64,000 bases of DNA, from assembly GCF_040829825.1 (NCBI RefSeq), contig NZ_JBFOLH010000013.1; one strand, given 5' to 3'. A program made the position numbers and the translations under genes. Positions 56,392 through 64,000 of this stretch are shown here, one piece after another (position 1 is the first letter of the stretch; every line of letters starts with the position of its first letter). The notes beneath the pieces were generated by a model, which saw only the letters and a list, made by a program, of their open reading frames with translations, was not told the DNA's origin and did no database searches. This stretch comes from Leadbetterella sp040829825 (GTDB taxonomy: Bacteria > Bacteroidota > Bacteroidia > Cytophagales > Spirosomataceae).

Positions 56392-58815
56392 ATGAAAATT
56401 TCGTATAAAAATCTGCAGAAGCTGATTCATTTTACCGAAACACCGGAAGAGCTGGGTGTTTTACTGACTTCTACAGGTTTGGAAGTGGAAGGAATAGAGA
56501 AGGTGGAAGCCGTAAAAGGCGGGCTGGAAGGCCTGGTTATCGGGAAGGTGGTGACCTGTGAGAAGCATCCTGACGCCGATAAGCTGAAGGTAACCACTGT
56601 AGACGTGGGGGGTGAAGAGTTGCTGGATATTGTGTGCGGGGCACCGAACGTGGCGGCCGGGCAAAAGGTGATCGTGGCTCAGCCGGGTACTACGCTATAC
56701 CCGGTGGAAGGGGAGCCCTTTACCATTAAAAAATCAAAGATACGGGGAGCGGTATCTAACGGGATGCTGTGCGCCGAAGACGAGATAGGGCTGGGGAGAT
56801 CACACGCCGGCCTGCTGATCCTGGATACCGAATTGCCTCTGGGTACGCCCGTTTCCCAGTATTTTAACCTGGAAGCCGACTACGTGTTTGAGATCGGGCT
56901 GACCCCCAACCGGGCCGACGCGGCCTCGCATTACGGGGTGGCACGCGACATCCGGGCGGTGACCGGCCTGCCGCTGAACCTGCCGGAGGTAAGCGGTTTT
57001 GCCCTGGGCACTGAGAAATCTACCATTGACCTGGGCGTGGAGGCTACCGATGCGTGCCCGCGTTTCTGCGGACTGGAGATCCGGGGTGTGGAAGTGAAGG
57101 AGTCGCCCGACTGGCTGAAGACTTTCCTGAGAACGCTGGGCATGAATCCCATCAATAACATCGTAGACATCACCAATTACGTGTGCCACTTCCTGGGGCA
57201 GCCCATGCATATCTTTGATGCCGATGAGATCCGCGGAAACCGGGTGATCGTGAAAAAGCCAACCCAAGATACGGAGCTGGAAACGCTGGATGGAGTGAAA
57301 CGTAAATTTACCGGGAATGACCTGGCCATCTGCAATACGGAAGGCCCGATGGCCATTGCCGGTGTTTTTGGCGGAAATGCTTCGGGAGTGAAAGATTTTA
57401 CCCGGAACATCTTCCTGGAAGTGGCTTATTTTGACCCGGCGCACATCCGCCGTACCTCGTCGCATTTCGGCCTGAAAACCGATGCGTCGTTCCGGTACGA
57501 AAGAGGCACGGACCCGAACATGCCGCCTTTTGCCATCCGTTTTGCTGCCCTGCTGGTGCAGGAGCTGGCGGGCGGAATGCCGGTAGACCGGATTTTCGAT
57601 AATTACCCGTCGCCAATTGACCGTTTTGAGTTTGATGTAAAGCTCCGGAACATTGACCGGCTTATCGGGAAAGCGCTGGGAGAGGAAAAGATCACGTCTA
57701 TCCTGGAAAGCCTGGACATTAAGGTTATGGCTTCAGAGAACGGCGTCCTGAACGTTTCTGTACCGCCGTACCGGGTAGATGTAACACGGGAAGCGGATAT
57801 TGTGGAGGAAATTCTCCGCATTTACGGTTTTGATAACGTGGAGCTGTCCGAGCACCTGCGCTCCGATTTCCTGTCGGATTTCCCGGTGAAAGACGAAGAG
57901 TCGTTGCGTGTACGGGTGTCGGAAGCCCTGGCCGCCCGGGGTTTTAACGAGGTACAGAGCCTGTCGATTGTGAGCCCGAAAGAAAACGAATGGACCGGCA
58001 ACCCGGACACGGCCGTGAAGCTGATGAACCCGCTGAGCGAGGAGCTGTCGGAAATGCGGCAGTCGCTTCTTTTCTCCGCCCTGAATACGGCGGTATACAA
58101 CATTAACCGCCGGAACCGCGACCTGAAAATATTTGAATTCGGGCGGGTGTATTCGCGGTCGGTCAACCAGGAAGGAAAGACCCGTGTGAAAGAACGCAAG
58201 GTGCTGAGCCTGTTGCTGACGGGGAAAACTTCGGCGGAGTCGTGGGCGGAAAAACCGGAGAATACGGGGTACAGGCATATTCACCAGGCCGTTCACCAGG
58301 TGCTGAGCCTGATGAAGGTTCACCAGACGGAGAATAACGAGACCTCCTCGGCTTTATTTGCTTACGGGCTTGACTACCTGGTCCGGAATAAGGTGCTGGT
58401 CAGCTTCGGGCCGGTGAGCAATGATCTGCTGAAAAAGGCCGATATGAAGCAGGCGGCGTATTATGCCGAGTTCGACTGGGAGCTGCTGCTGCAGGTGTAT
58501 TCGCCCGATTTTAAATATGCAGAAATCCCGAAATACCCGGAGGTGAGGAGGGATCTTTCGCTGGTGCTTCCTGACGAAGTGAAATTTGAGACGATCCGGA
58601 AGCTGGCGTATCAAACCGAGAAAAAGCTGCTGAAGCAGGTCAATATTTTTGATGTATACAAGGGAGACAAGCTGGAAAGCGACCGGAAGTCGTATTCGGT
58701 GAGCTTTATCCTCCAGGATACGGAAAAGACGCTGAACGATCAGCAGATTGACCGGACCATGCAGCGGCTGATGGATGTTTTTGAAAAAGAAGCAGGAGCT
58801 TTAATCCGGAAATAA
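56392..58815 (+). CDS. pheT: Phenylalanine-tRNA ligase beta subunit
   Basis: An 807-residue cytoplasmic subunit of the alpha2beta2 enzyme that charges tRNA-Phe. It shows the EMAP-like tRNA-binding domain (VVTCEKHPDADKLKVTTVDV, VCGAPNVAAGQKVIVAQPG), the B3/4 editing domain (GLTPNRADAASHYGVARDIRA), B5 (DVTREADIVEEILRIYGFDNV), the core (MNPLSEELSEMRQSLLFS) and the C-terminal anticodon-binding FDX-ACB domain (PKYPEVRRDLSLVLPDEV). pheS is not adjacent. The stop codon overlaps the next start (TAATG). Confidence 0.98.
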   Translation: MKISYKNLQKLIHFTETPEELGVLLTSTGLEVEGIEKVEAVKGGLEGLVIGKVVTCEKHPDADKLKVTTVDVGGEELLDIVCGAPNVAAGQKVIVAQPGTTLYPVEGEPFTIKKSKIRGAVSNGMLCAEDEIGLGRSHAGLLILDTELPLGTPVSQYFNLEADYVFEIGLTPNRADAASHYGVARDIRAVTGLPLNLPEVSGFALGTEKSTIDLGVEATDACPRFCGLEIRGVEVKESPDWLKTFLRTLGMNPINNIVDITNYVCHFLGQPMHIFDADEIRGNRVIVKKPTQDTELETLDGVKRKFTGNDLAICNTEGPMAIAGVFGGNASGVKDFTRNIFLEVAYFDPAHIRRTSSHFGLKTDASFRYERGTDPNMPPFAIRFAALLVQELAGGMPVDRIFDNYPSPIDRFEFDVKLRNIDRLIGKALGEEKITSILESLDIKVMASENGVLNVSVPPYRVDVTREADIVEEILRIYGFDNVELSEHLRSDFLSDFPVKDEESLRVRVSEALAARGFNEVQSLSIVSPKENEWTGNPDTAVKLMNPLSEELSEMRQSLLFSALNTAVYNINRRNRDLKIFEFGRVYSRSVNQEGKTRVKERKVLSLLLTGKTSAESWAEKPENTGYRHIHQAVHQVLSLMKVHQTENNETSSALFAYGLDYLVRNKVLVSFGPVSNDLLKKADMKQAAYYAEFDWELLLQVYSPDFKYAEIPKYPEVRRDLSLVLPDEVKFETIRKLAYQTEKKLLKQVNIFDVYKGDKLESDRKSYSVSFILQDTEKTLNDQQIDRTMQRLMDVFEKEAGALIRK

Positions 58816-59201
58816 TGCAGGACGATGACTTTTTAAAAGAAAACGGTTTTTTGCTTTCCAAATTTGAGGAAGTGCAGGGGCAGTTTTTGCTTTTAAAAAG
58901 CCAGGTAAGGAGCCAGAAGGCGGTAATAGAGGGCCTGGAATACGATATTTCGAATTACAGGAACCGGGAGGAGCGGCTTTTGCAGAGCAACCGGCTTTTA
59001 AAGGAAAAGGTGGCCCAGCTGGAAGCAAGGATAAGTGAACAAAGTATTTTAGTTCCCGAAAACTTTAAAATACGAAATAATTTTGTTAAAATTGTAACCG
59101 ATATTGAAGAAAAAGGATCAGTGGAAACCATGAATCTGAGAGATTTCCTGGATACGCTGATTGAAGAAATAGATATTTGTATTAATCAATTGTCCGGATA
59201 A
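58815..59201 (+). CDS. Coiled-coil protein between pheT and zapA
   Basis: A 128-residue cytoplasmic protein with a coiled coil at residues ~10-75 and a C-terminal helical segment (NLRDFLDTLIEEIDICINQL). It overlaps the pheT stop by one base and lies 18 nt before zapA. The position recalls Bacteroidota proteins encoded beside zapA that resemble ZapB-type division partners; I do not recognise a named family. Confidence 0.75.
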   Translation: MQDDDFLKENGFLLSKFEEVQGQFLLLKSQVRSQKAVIEGLEYDISNYRNREERLLQSNRLLKEKVAQLEARISEQSILVPENFKIRNNFVKIVTDIEEKGSVETMNLRDFLDTLIEEIDICINQLSG

Positions 59202-59219
59202 TATATCGTAAAAAACCGC

Positions 59220-59510
59220 ATGGTAAGTGCTGAAAAGGAAAAGGTAGTTTTTAACCTGAGTGGTGAAAAGATCCCCTTCCTGGTGCCGAGGGAGGAAGAG
59301 GCCTTTTATGTGGAAGCGCGTGATATGTTACATGAACGGTTGGCTGTGTTAAAAAATAAATACTCCGCTTCGGCGAACCTGAATCAGCTGCTGACGGCCC
59401 TGGCTGTAGAGGCGCTGGTAGATGCCCTGAAGGTAGATGACCGCTATAGTAAGTTGAAAAACGAAGTGGATCAGCGGTTGGATTTGATAAGGAACAGCTT
59501 ACCGGATTGA
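59220..59510 (+). CDS. zapA: Cell division protein ZapA
   Basis: A 96-residue FtsZ-ring stabiliser. The N-terminal beta part (KVVFNLSGEKIPFLVPREEE) and the long helix (HERLAVLKNKYSASANLNQL, then LLTALAVEALVDAL) follow the ZapA pattern. It sits between the coiled-coil gene and rny, a typical Bacteroidota order. A short hairpin with T run follows before rny. Confidence 0.88.
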   Translation: MVSAEKEKVVFNLSGEKIPFLVPREEEAFYVEARDMLHERLAVLKNKYSASANLNQLLTALAVEALVDALKVDDRYSKLKNEVDQRLDLIRNSLPD

Positions 59511-59548
59511 TTTTCTCCAAGTCTACAATCTTCTTTTTTGATATCAAG

Positions 59549-59571
59549 TGAAACGGGATGTTTCATTTTTT
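59549..59571 (+). terminator. Weak terminator-like hairpin after zapA
   Basis: Stem TGAAAC / GTTTCA with a 5-nt loop followed by six T residues. It would separate the pheT-zapA unit from rny, at least partly. Confidence 0.55.
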
Positions 59572-59592
59572 AATCATTAAAAGAAATTTATA

Positions 59593-61158
59593 ATGTCTGT
59601 TTATTTAATTGCAGCAATAGCGTTACTCGGAGGTCTGGCCCTCGGGTACTTTCTGGGCAATAGCCTGATGAAAAAGAATGTTGCTAACTTCGAAGAAGAT
59701 GCCAGGAAGAAAGCCGATGAAATCATAAGAAATGCCAATCATAGCGCTGAAAGCGTCAAAAAAGACAAGATGCTGGAAGCCAAAGAGCATTTCCTGAAGC
59801 TGAAAGCCAATTTCGATGAGGAGTCGAATAACCGCAAAAACCAGATTCTCCAGAACGAGCAGAAAGTGAAGCAGATGCAGCAGCAGGCTGCGCAGCAGAT
59901 CGAGCAGAACAAGCGCCTGGAAAATGAGCTGAACAACAAAACCAATAAGCTGAATGAGCAGATCGACCTGGCCTCCAAAAAACGGGAGGAAGCCGAGAAA
60001 ATGCACCAGCAGCAGGTGGTTCAGCTGGAAAAGATAGCCAACCTCACGGCCGAGCAGGCCAAGAAAGAGCTGGTGGAAGCCCTGAAGCAGGAGGCGGAAA
60101 CCAAGGCTTCGAGCTACATCAAGCAAACCATGGAAGAAGCCAAGCTCTCGGCTACCAAAGAAGCCAAGAAGATCGTTATTGAAACCATACAGCGTACCGC
60201 GGCCGAACAGGCCATTGAGAACTGTGTGTCGGTTTTCAATATTGAGAGCGACGAGATCAAAGGCAAGATCATTGGCCGGGAAGGCCGGAACATCCGTGCC
60301 CTGGAAGCCGCTACGGGCGTGGAGGTGATCGTAGACGATACCCCTGAAGCCATTGTGATCTCCAGCTTTGACCCGGTAAGAAGAGAAGTGGCACGGCTAT
60401 CCATGCACCGCCTGGTGCAGGACGGACGGATCCACCCGGCGCGTATTGAAGAAGTGGTGAACAAGACCCGCAAGGATATTGATAACGAGATCATCGAAAT
60501 CGGTGAGCGTACGGTGATTGACCTGGGTATTCACGGGCTGCACCCTGAGCTGATCAAGATGGTGGGCCGGATGCGTTTCCGTTCTTCGTACGGACAAAAC
60601 CTGCTGCAGCACTCGCGTGAGGTGGCCAAGCTTTGTGCGGCCATGGCCTCTGAAATGGGCCTGAACGTGAAGCTGGCCAAGCGTGCAGGTCTGCTGCACG
60701 ACATCGGTAAAGTCAATAACGAAGAGTCTGACCTGCCGCACGCGCTCCTGGGCATGGAGCTGGCCAAGAAGTACAAGGAGAACCCGGAAGTCTGTAACGC
60801 TATCGGAGCTCACCACGATGAGATCGAAATGACTTCGCTGATCTCGCCGATCGTGCAGGTGTGTGACGCTATCTCCGGCTCAAGACCGGGTGCACGGCGT
60901 GAAATGATGGAGTCGTACGCACGGCGTCTGCGTGACCTCGAAGACCTGGCGCTTTCTTTCAAAGGGGTGGAGAAATGTTATGCCATCCAGGCCGGCCGTG
61001 AGCTACGGGTGATCGTAGACTCGGAAAATGTTTCGGATGAGGATGCGAACATGATGTCATTCAATATCTCCCAGAAGATAGAGAAGGAGATGCAGTACCC
61101 GGGCCAGATCAAGGTGTGTGTGATCAGGGAGATGCGGAGCGTTAATTTTGCGAAGTAA
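59593..61158 (+). CDS. rny: Ribonuclease Y
   Basis: A 521-residue membrane-anchored endoribonuclease that starts mRNA decay. It has an N-terminal membrane helix (LIAAIALLGGLALGYFLGNS), a long coiled coil (residues ~30-190), a KH domain (IKGKIIGREGRNIRALEAAT) and the HD domain with metal motif RAGLLHDIGKVN and IGAHHDE. The C-terminus GQIKVCVIREMRSVNFAK is typical. Assignment is certain. Confidence 0.98.
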   Translation: MSVYLIAAIALLGGLALGYFLGNSLMKKNVANFEEDARKKADEIIRNANHSAESVKKDKMLEAKEHFLKLKANFDEESNNRKNQILQNEQKVKQMQQQAAQQIEQNKRLENELNNKTNKLNEQIDLASKKREEAEKMHQQQVVQLEKIANLTAEQAKKELVEALKQEAETKASSYIKQTMEEAKLSATKEAKKIVIETIQRTAAEQAIENCVSVFNIESDEIKGKIIGREGRNIRALEAATGVEVIVDDTPEAIVISSFDPVRREVARLSMHRLVQDGRIHPARIEEVVNKTRKDIDNEIIEIGERTVIDLGIHGLHPELIKMVGRMRFRSSYGQNLLQHSREVAKLCAAMASEMGLNVKLAKRAGLLHDIGKVNNEESDLPHALLGMELAKKYKENPEVCNAIGAHHDEIEMTSLISPIVQVCDAISGSRPGARREMMESYARRLRDLEDLALSFKGVEKCYAIQAGRELRVIVDSENVSDEDANMMSFNISQKIEKEMQYPGQIKVCVIREMRSVNFAK

Positions 61159-61165
61159 TGATTTT

Positions 61166-61261
61166 AGTGAAAAACTAAAAGTGAAAAGTTGCGGTACATT
61201 AGTATTTAACATAAAAAGCAATGTACTGCAACTTTTAGTTTTTAACTTTTATCTTTTCACT
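61166..61261. repeat. Palindromic element of 14-bp units after rny
   Basis: Left units AGTGAAAAACTAAA (61166) and a following copy ending GCGGTACATT (to 61200); loop AGTATTTAAC...; right side inverted units at 61220, 61234 and 61248. The layout and core (GGTACATT, AGTATTTAA, AATGTAC) match the element at 48266-48356. The right arm contains the stop codon (61257-61259) of the amidohydrolase gene. Confidence 0.9.
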
Positions 61262-62921
61262 TACCCGCGCCCGGCCCCTTCACGAATTTCCCCGGAAACG
61301 CCCCGGTATGCTCACCGTCTCTGAGCACCTGCTTCCCGTTTACAAATACCTGCTCCATTCCTTCAGATAGCTGATGGGGTTTTTCATAGGTACTGTTTTC
61401 TTTCATTCGGGCGAGGTCAAAAACAATCACATCGGCAAAATAACCCGGCTTCAGGCGACCCCGGTCTTTGATCTTTAAGCGCTCGCAGGGCAGGGCAGTG
61501 AGCTTATGGATGGCCTCCTGCAGGGAAATGACCTTTTCATTACGAACGTATTTTTCAATCAGGCGGGTGAAGTTCCCGTAAGCGCGCGGGTGAACATTCG
61601 ATTCAAGAAAAATGCCTTCCGGTGCCAGGGAGCCCGCATCTGAGCAAAAAGTAATGTAGGGCAGCTGCATCTGGCGCTTTACATTATCTTCCGACATCAG
61701 GAAATAAACCACTCCCACGCGGGAGTCGTCCTGTACGACCAGGTCCATGGCCGTTTCGTACCAGGGTGTACCGCGCATCTCCGACACTTCGGTCAGGGTT
61801 TTCCCTATATATTTTTTGAGGGAATCCTGTTTGAAGCCAATGAGGAGTGACTTGTCGGGCCCGGCAGCCAGGCAGAGGTTTTCCCAGTCTTTTTGCGGAG
61901 CCTGCATTTCCAGGCCTATTTTTTTGCGGATAGCCGGATCCTGAAGCTTTTTCCGCCATCCGGCCAGTCCGCCCTCCTGCACCCAGGTAGGCATGGCGGC
62001 ATCGAGACCGGTAGCTCCGGCGGTGTAATTGTACATGTCGGCGGTGATGGCCAGGCCCGTTTTATTGGCGCTGTCTATTTTTTGGATAACGGCACCCAGC
62101 TTGTGCCAGTTGTCTTTTCCTGCCATTTTGAGATGGTAGATCTCTGCCGGTATCCCGGCTTCGCGGGCAATGGTAATGAGCTCGTTCAGGGCCTGGTCGA
62201 TACGGTTTCCTTCGCTGCGCAGGTGAGAGATATACATGCCCTTATAGGGGGCTGCGGCTTTGGCCAGGGCAACCAGCTCTCCGGTGTCGGCATAGGAACC
62301 CGGCGCATAGATCAGGGCGGAACTCAGGCCCATAGCTCCTTCCTGCATGGCCTGCCTGACCAGGTTCTGCATCCGTTCCAGCTCCTGCGGAGTGGCTTTC
62401 CGGTTGGTAAAGCCCAGCTCGTGCGACCGCACGGTGGCAGCTCCTACGAAAGAGGCCACATTGACCGATACTCCTTTGTTTTCAAGGTACCGGAGGTACT
62501 CACCGAGGGAGGTCCAGCTAACCTTGTACCGGATATGCCCCTGGGTTTCTTCGGTATATTTTTTCAGGGCATCATTGAAGGGGCCCATGGAGTCGCCCTC
62601 GCCCATGACCTCCAGGGTGACGCCCTGCTTTATCCCGCTGAGCGAACGACCGTCGTGAATAAGGTTTTCATTGCTCCAGCTTAACATGTTGACAAAGCCG
62701 GGCGAGATGATTTTGCCCGTGGCATCCACTACTGTTTTAGCCCTGGCATTCTTCAGGGAGGGGCCGGTGTACACTATTTTTTCACCGTTAATGGCTACGT
62801 CTCCTGTGAAAGGCTCTCCCCCGGAGCCGTCATAAATGGTGCCGTTTTTAATCAGGATGTCGTATTCGGCCGGTTTCTGGCAGGAGATCAGGAACAGGAA
62901 AATGATGGAGAGGTAGCGCAT
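61257..62921 (-). CDS. N-acyl-D-amino-acid deacylase-like lipoprotein (amidohydrolase)
   Basis: A 554-residue amidohydrolase-superfamily protein with a lipobox (IIFLFLISC, acylated Cys14). The start DILIKNGTIYDGSGGEPFTGDVAINGEKI and the IISPGFVNML region follow the D-aminoacylase layout. However, the usual H-x-H metal ligands after PGF(I/V)D are L-x-W here (NMLSWSNENL), and the Cys-type ligand region reads MGEGDSMGP. Later His residues (YISHLRSEGNR, IYHLKMAGKDNW) and Asp (FCSDAGSLAP) are kept, so one metal site probably remains. It would act in the envelope on D-amino-acid or peptidoglycan-derived compounds. Confidence 0.88.
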   Translation of the reverse strand: MRYLSIIFLFLISCQKPAEYDILIKNGTIYDGSGGEPFTGDVAINGEKIVYTGPSLKNARAKTVVDATGKIISPGFVNMLSWSNENLIHDGRSLSGIKQGVTLEVMGEGDSMGPFNDALKKYTEETQGHIRYKVSWTSLGEYLRYLENKGVSVNVASFVGAATVRSHELGFTNRKATPQELERMQNLVRQAMQEGAMGLSSALIYAPGSYADTGELVALAKAAAPYKGMYISHLRSEGNRIDQALNELITIAREAGIPAEIYHLKMAGKDNWHKLGAVIQKIDSANKTGLAITADMYNYTAGATGLDAAMPTWVQEGGLAGWRKKLQDPAIRKKIGLEMQAPQKDWENLCLAAGPDKSLLIGFKQDSLKKYIGKTLTEVSEMRGTPWYETAMDLVVQDDSRVGVVYFLMSEDNVKRQMQLPYITFCSDAGSLAPEGIFLESNVHPRAYGNFTRLIEKYVRNEKVISLQEAIHKLTALPCERLKIKDRGRLKPGYFADVIVFDLARMKENSTYEKPHQLSEGMEQVFVNGKQVLRDGEHTGAFPGKFVKGPGAGK

Positions 62922-62965
62922 ACATGAAGGTTATAGGGATATAAAAATACGCAGGAAAAGTAACA

Positions 62966-63050
62966 ATCTTTGTGTTCTTTGTGCCTTTTACTTTGTGCAA
63001 TATATTTTTTCACCAAGAACACAAAGATGTTTTCACCAAGAACACAAAGA
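62966..63050. repeat. Inverted and direct repeats upstream of the PSCyt1 gene
   Basis: ATCTTTGTGTTCTTTGTG (62966-62983) is inverted at 63011-63028 with one mismatch, and a 21-nt unit containing CACCAAGAACACAAAGA occurs twice (63007-63027, 63030-63050). A hairpin or REP-like element between divergent genes. Confidence 0.75.
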
Positions 63051-63181
63051 CAAAATATAGCCTTATCTACTCCATCAGGGGTTATGCCAGAAGACTTATT
63101 TTATTGTTTATTGAATAAATAATTGTAATTTTCAGGGGTAAATTAAATTTTTGCGATTTCCGCAAAAAGATTCCAACCCTG

Positions 63182-64000
63182 ATGAAAGCAAACTTGCTGA
63201 AGTTCATTGTATCAGCCCTCTGTAGTTTAGGTATTTTTCTGACCGGATGTACCGGATCAGGAGAAAAGGTCGACTATATCACCCAGGTTAAACCCATCCT
63301 GAATAAGCACTGCATAAGCTGCCACGGCGGTGTAAAAATGCAGAGCAACTACAGCCTTCTCTACCGGGAAGAGGCGTTGGGAAAAGGGAAATCGGGGAAA
63401 TACGGCATTATTCCGGGGAATGCCTCCGGGAGCGAGTTTATCCGCCGGCTTACCCTGCATGACCCGGAAGAACGTATGCCTTACCAGAAAGATCCGCTGA
63501 GCGAGGAGGAGATCGGCCTGCTGACGAAATGGATAGACCAGGGCGCGGAGTGGGGGAATCACTGGGCCTATGAGCCGGTGAAAAAACCGGCAGTACCTTC
63601 TGTTAAGGGAAGCTGGGCCAAAACGGATATCGACCGGTTTATTCTTCACGAGGCACAGAAACAAGGATTGAAACCCTCAGCACAGGCGCCTGATGAGGTG
63701 CTGCTGCGCCGGGCGGCATTAGATGTTATCGGCCTGCCGGCGCCGGACAACCTGAAAGCCGAATACGCAAAAAATAAAAATTATACCGCCTACGTGGATC
63801 AGCTTCTGGCTATGCCGGCCTATGGAGAAAAATGGACGTCTATGTGGCTTGACCTGGCCCGGTATGCCGATACCAAAGGATATGAAAGAGACGGCCGGCG
63901 GAACATCTGGCGGTACCGCGACTGGCTGATCCGGGCATTTAATACGGATATGCCGTATGACCGCTTCCTGACCGAGCAGCTGGCCGGCGACCTGCTGCCC
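63182..64000 (+). CDS. PSCyt1/DUF1549 domain lipoprotein (5' part, runs off window)
   Basis: The first 273 residues of a long lipoprotein. Lipobox LTGC (Cys23) comes first, then a planctomycete-type cytochrome c domain with the haem motif C44-I-S-C47-H48 (LNKHCISCHGG) and the distal GSEFIRRL...MP..LSEEEIGLLTKWIDQGA. The start of DUF1549 follows (TDIDRFILHEAQKQGLKPS, LLRRAALDVIGLP, YARYADTKGYERDG-like DLARYADTKGY). In complete relatives DUF1553 follows and a DUF1501 gene is often next; they occur with polysaccharide and sugar-oxidation loci. Only the start is here, so length is unknown. Confidence 0.88.
   Translation, partial: MKANLLKFIVSALCSLGIFLTGCTGSGEKVDYITQVKPILNKHCISCHGGVKMQSNYSLLYREEALGKGKSGKYGIIPGNASGSEFIRRLTLHDPEERMPYQKDPLSEEEIGLLTKWIDQGAEWGNHWAYEPVKKPAVPSVKGSWAKTDIDRFILHEAQKQGLKPSAQAPDEVLLRRAALDVIGLPAPDNLKAEYAKNKNYTAYVDQLLAMPAYGEKWTSMWLDLARYADTKGYERDGRRNIWRYRDWLIRAFNTDMPYDRFLTEQLAGDLLP

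Noticed and set aside
59511..59592. 6S RNA gene next to zapA
   Set aside because: In Proteobacteria ssrS is beside zapA, but the gap here is only 82 nt and holds a simple hairpin with a T run.

Overview
The window reads as chromosomal DNA of a member of the phylum Bacteroidota. It has two very large exported proteins with type IX secretion sorting domains (a gliding-motility type B C-terminus and a Por-type A C-terminus), promoters of the Bacteroidota form TTTG-N19/20-TAnnTTTG, few Shine-Dalgarno sequences, a pheT / coiled-coil gene / zapA / rny block, and a TonB-plug domain fused to an M56 peptidase. I cannot name the genus. There are no rRNA, tRNA, CRISPR or insertion-sequence genes that I can support. 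One assembly gap (N run) lies inside the largest gene.

Layout. 1-1938: the 3' part of an A+T-richer CzcA/CusA metal pump, probably the edge of acquired DNA. 2049-7383: a tight five-gene set behind one promoter, with an M48 metalloprotease, a single-pass membrane protein and three exported caspase-fold proteins, of which only the third keeps the His/Cys dyad. This is the best candidate for an undescribed system. 7430-10829: a DUF2130 gene, a four-helix-bundle gene bracketed by inverted arrays of one 14-bp unit, and two late enzymes of the non-phosphorylating L-fucose route. 11037-12027: rpsL-rpsG, ending in a terminator with no fusA. 12155-15618: DedA, phosphoribosyltransferase, a YcxB-like protein and a SulP transporter. 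15725-19930: a lone histidine kinase, aroB, rsmG, an unusual metzincin-like protein and a small lipoprotein. 19931-21545: a sugar mutarotase and the fucose permease, probably cooperating with the enzymes at 9-11 kb.

21825-37442: a small exported protein and a ~4956-residue adhesin-like protein made of about 42 four-cysteine modules, with nested tandem repeats. 37543-40075: a PaaE-like reductase, a DinB-like protein and a WYL regulator. 40324-45045: a 1573-residue type A sorted protein. 45088-46003: a barnase-family RNase with its barstar inhibitor. 46133-49675: a universal stress protein, carA and thrC. 49760-50894: a HipA-like kinase with DUF3037. 50895-51644 holds only small ORFs. 51645-56213: BlaI regulator, M56/TonB-plug sensor and S9 peptidase, with a clear operator over the promoter. 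56392-61158: pheT, a coiled-coil protein, zapA and rny. 61257-62921: an N-acyl-D-amino-acid deacylase-like lipoprotein. 63182-end: the start of a PSCyt1/DUF1549 lipoprotein that runs off the window.

A family of 14-bp A+T-rich units (consensus near AGTGAAMAACTAAM) recurs as inverted arrays at 8.7/9.2, 48.3 and 61.2 kb, often supplying the stop codon of the adjoining gene.
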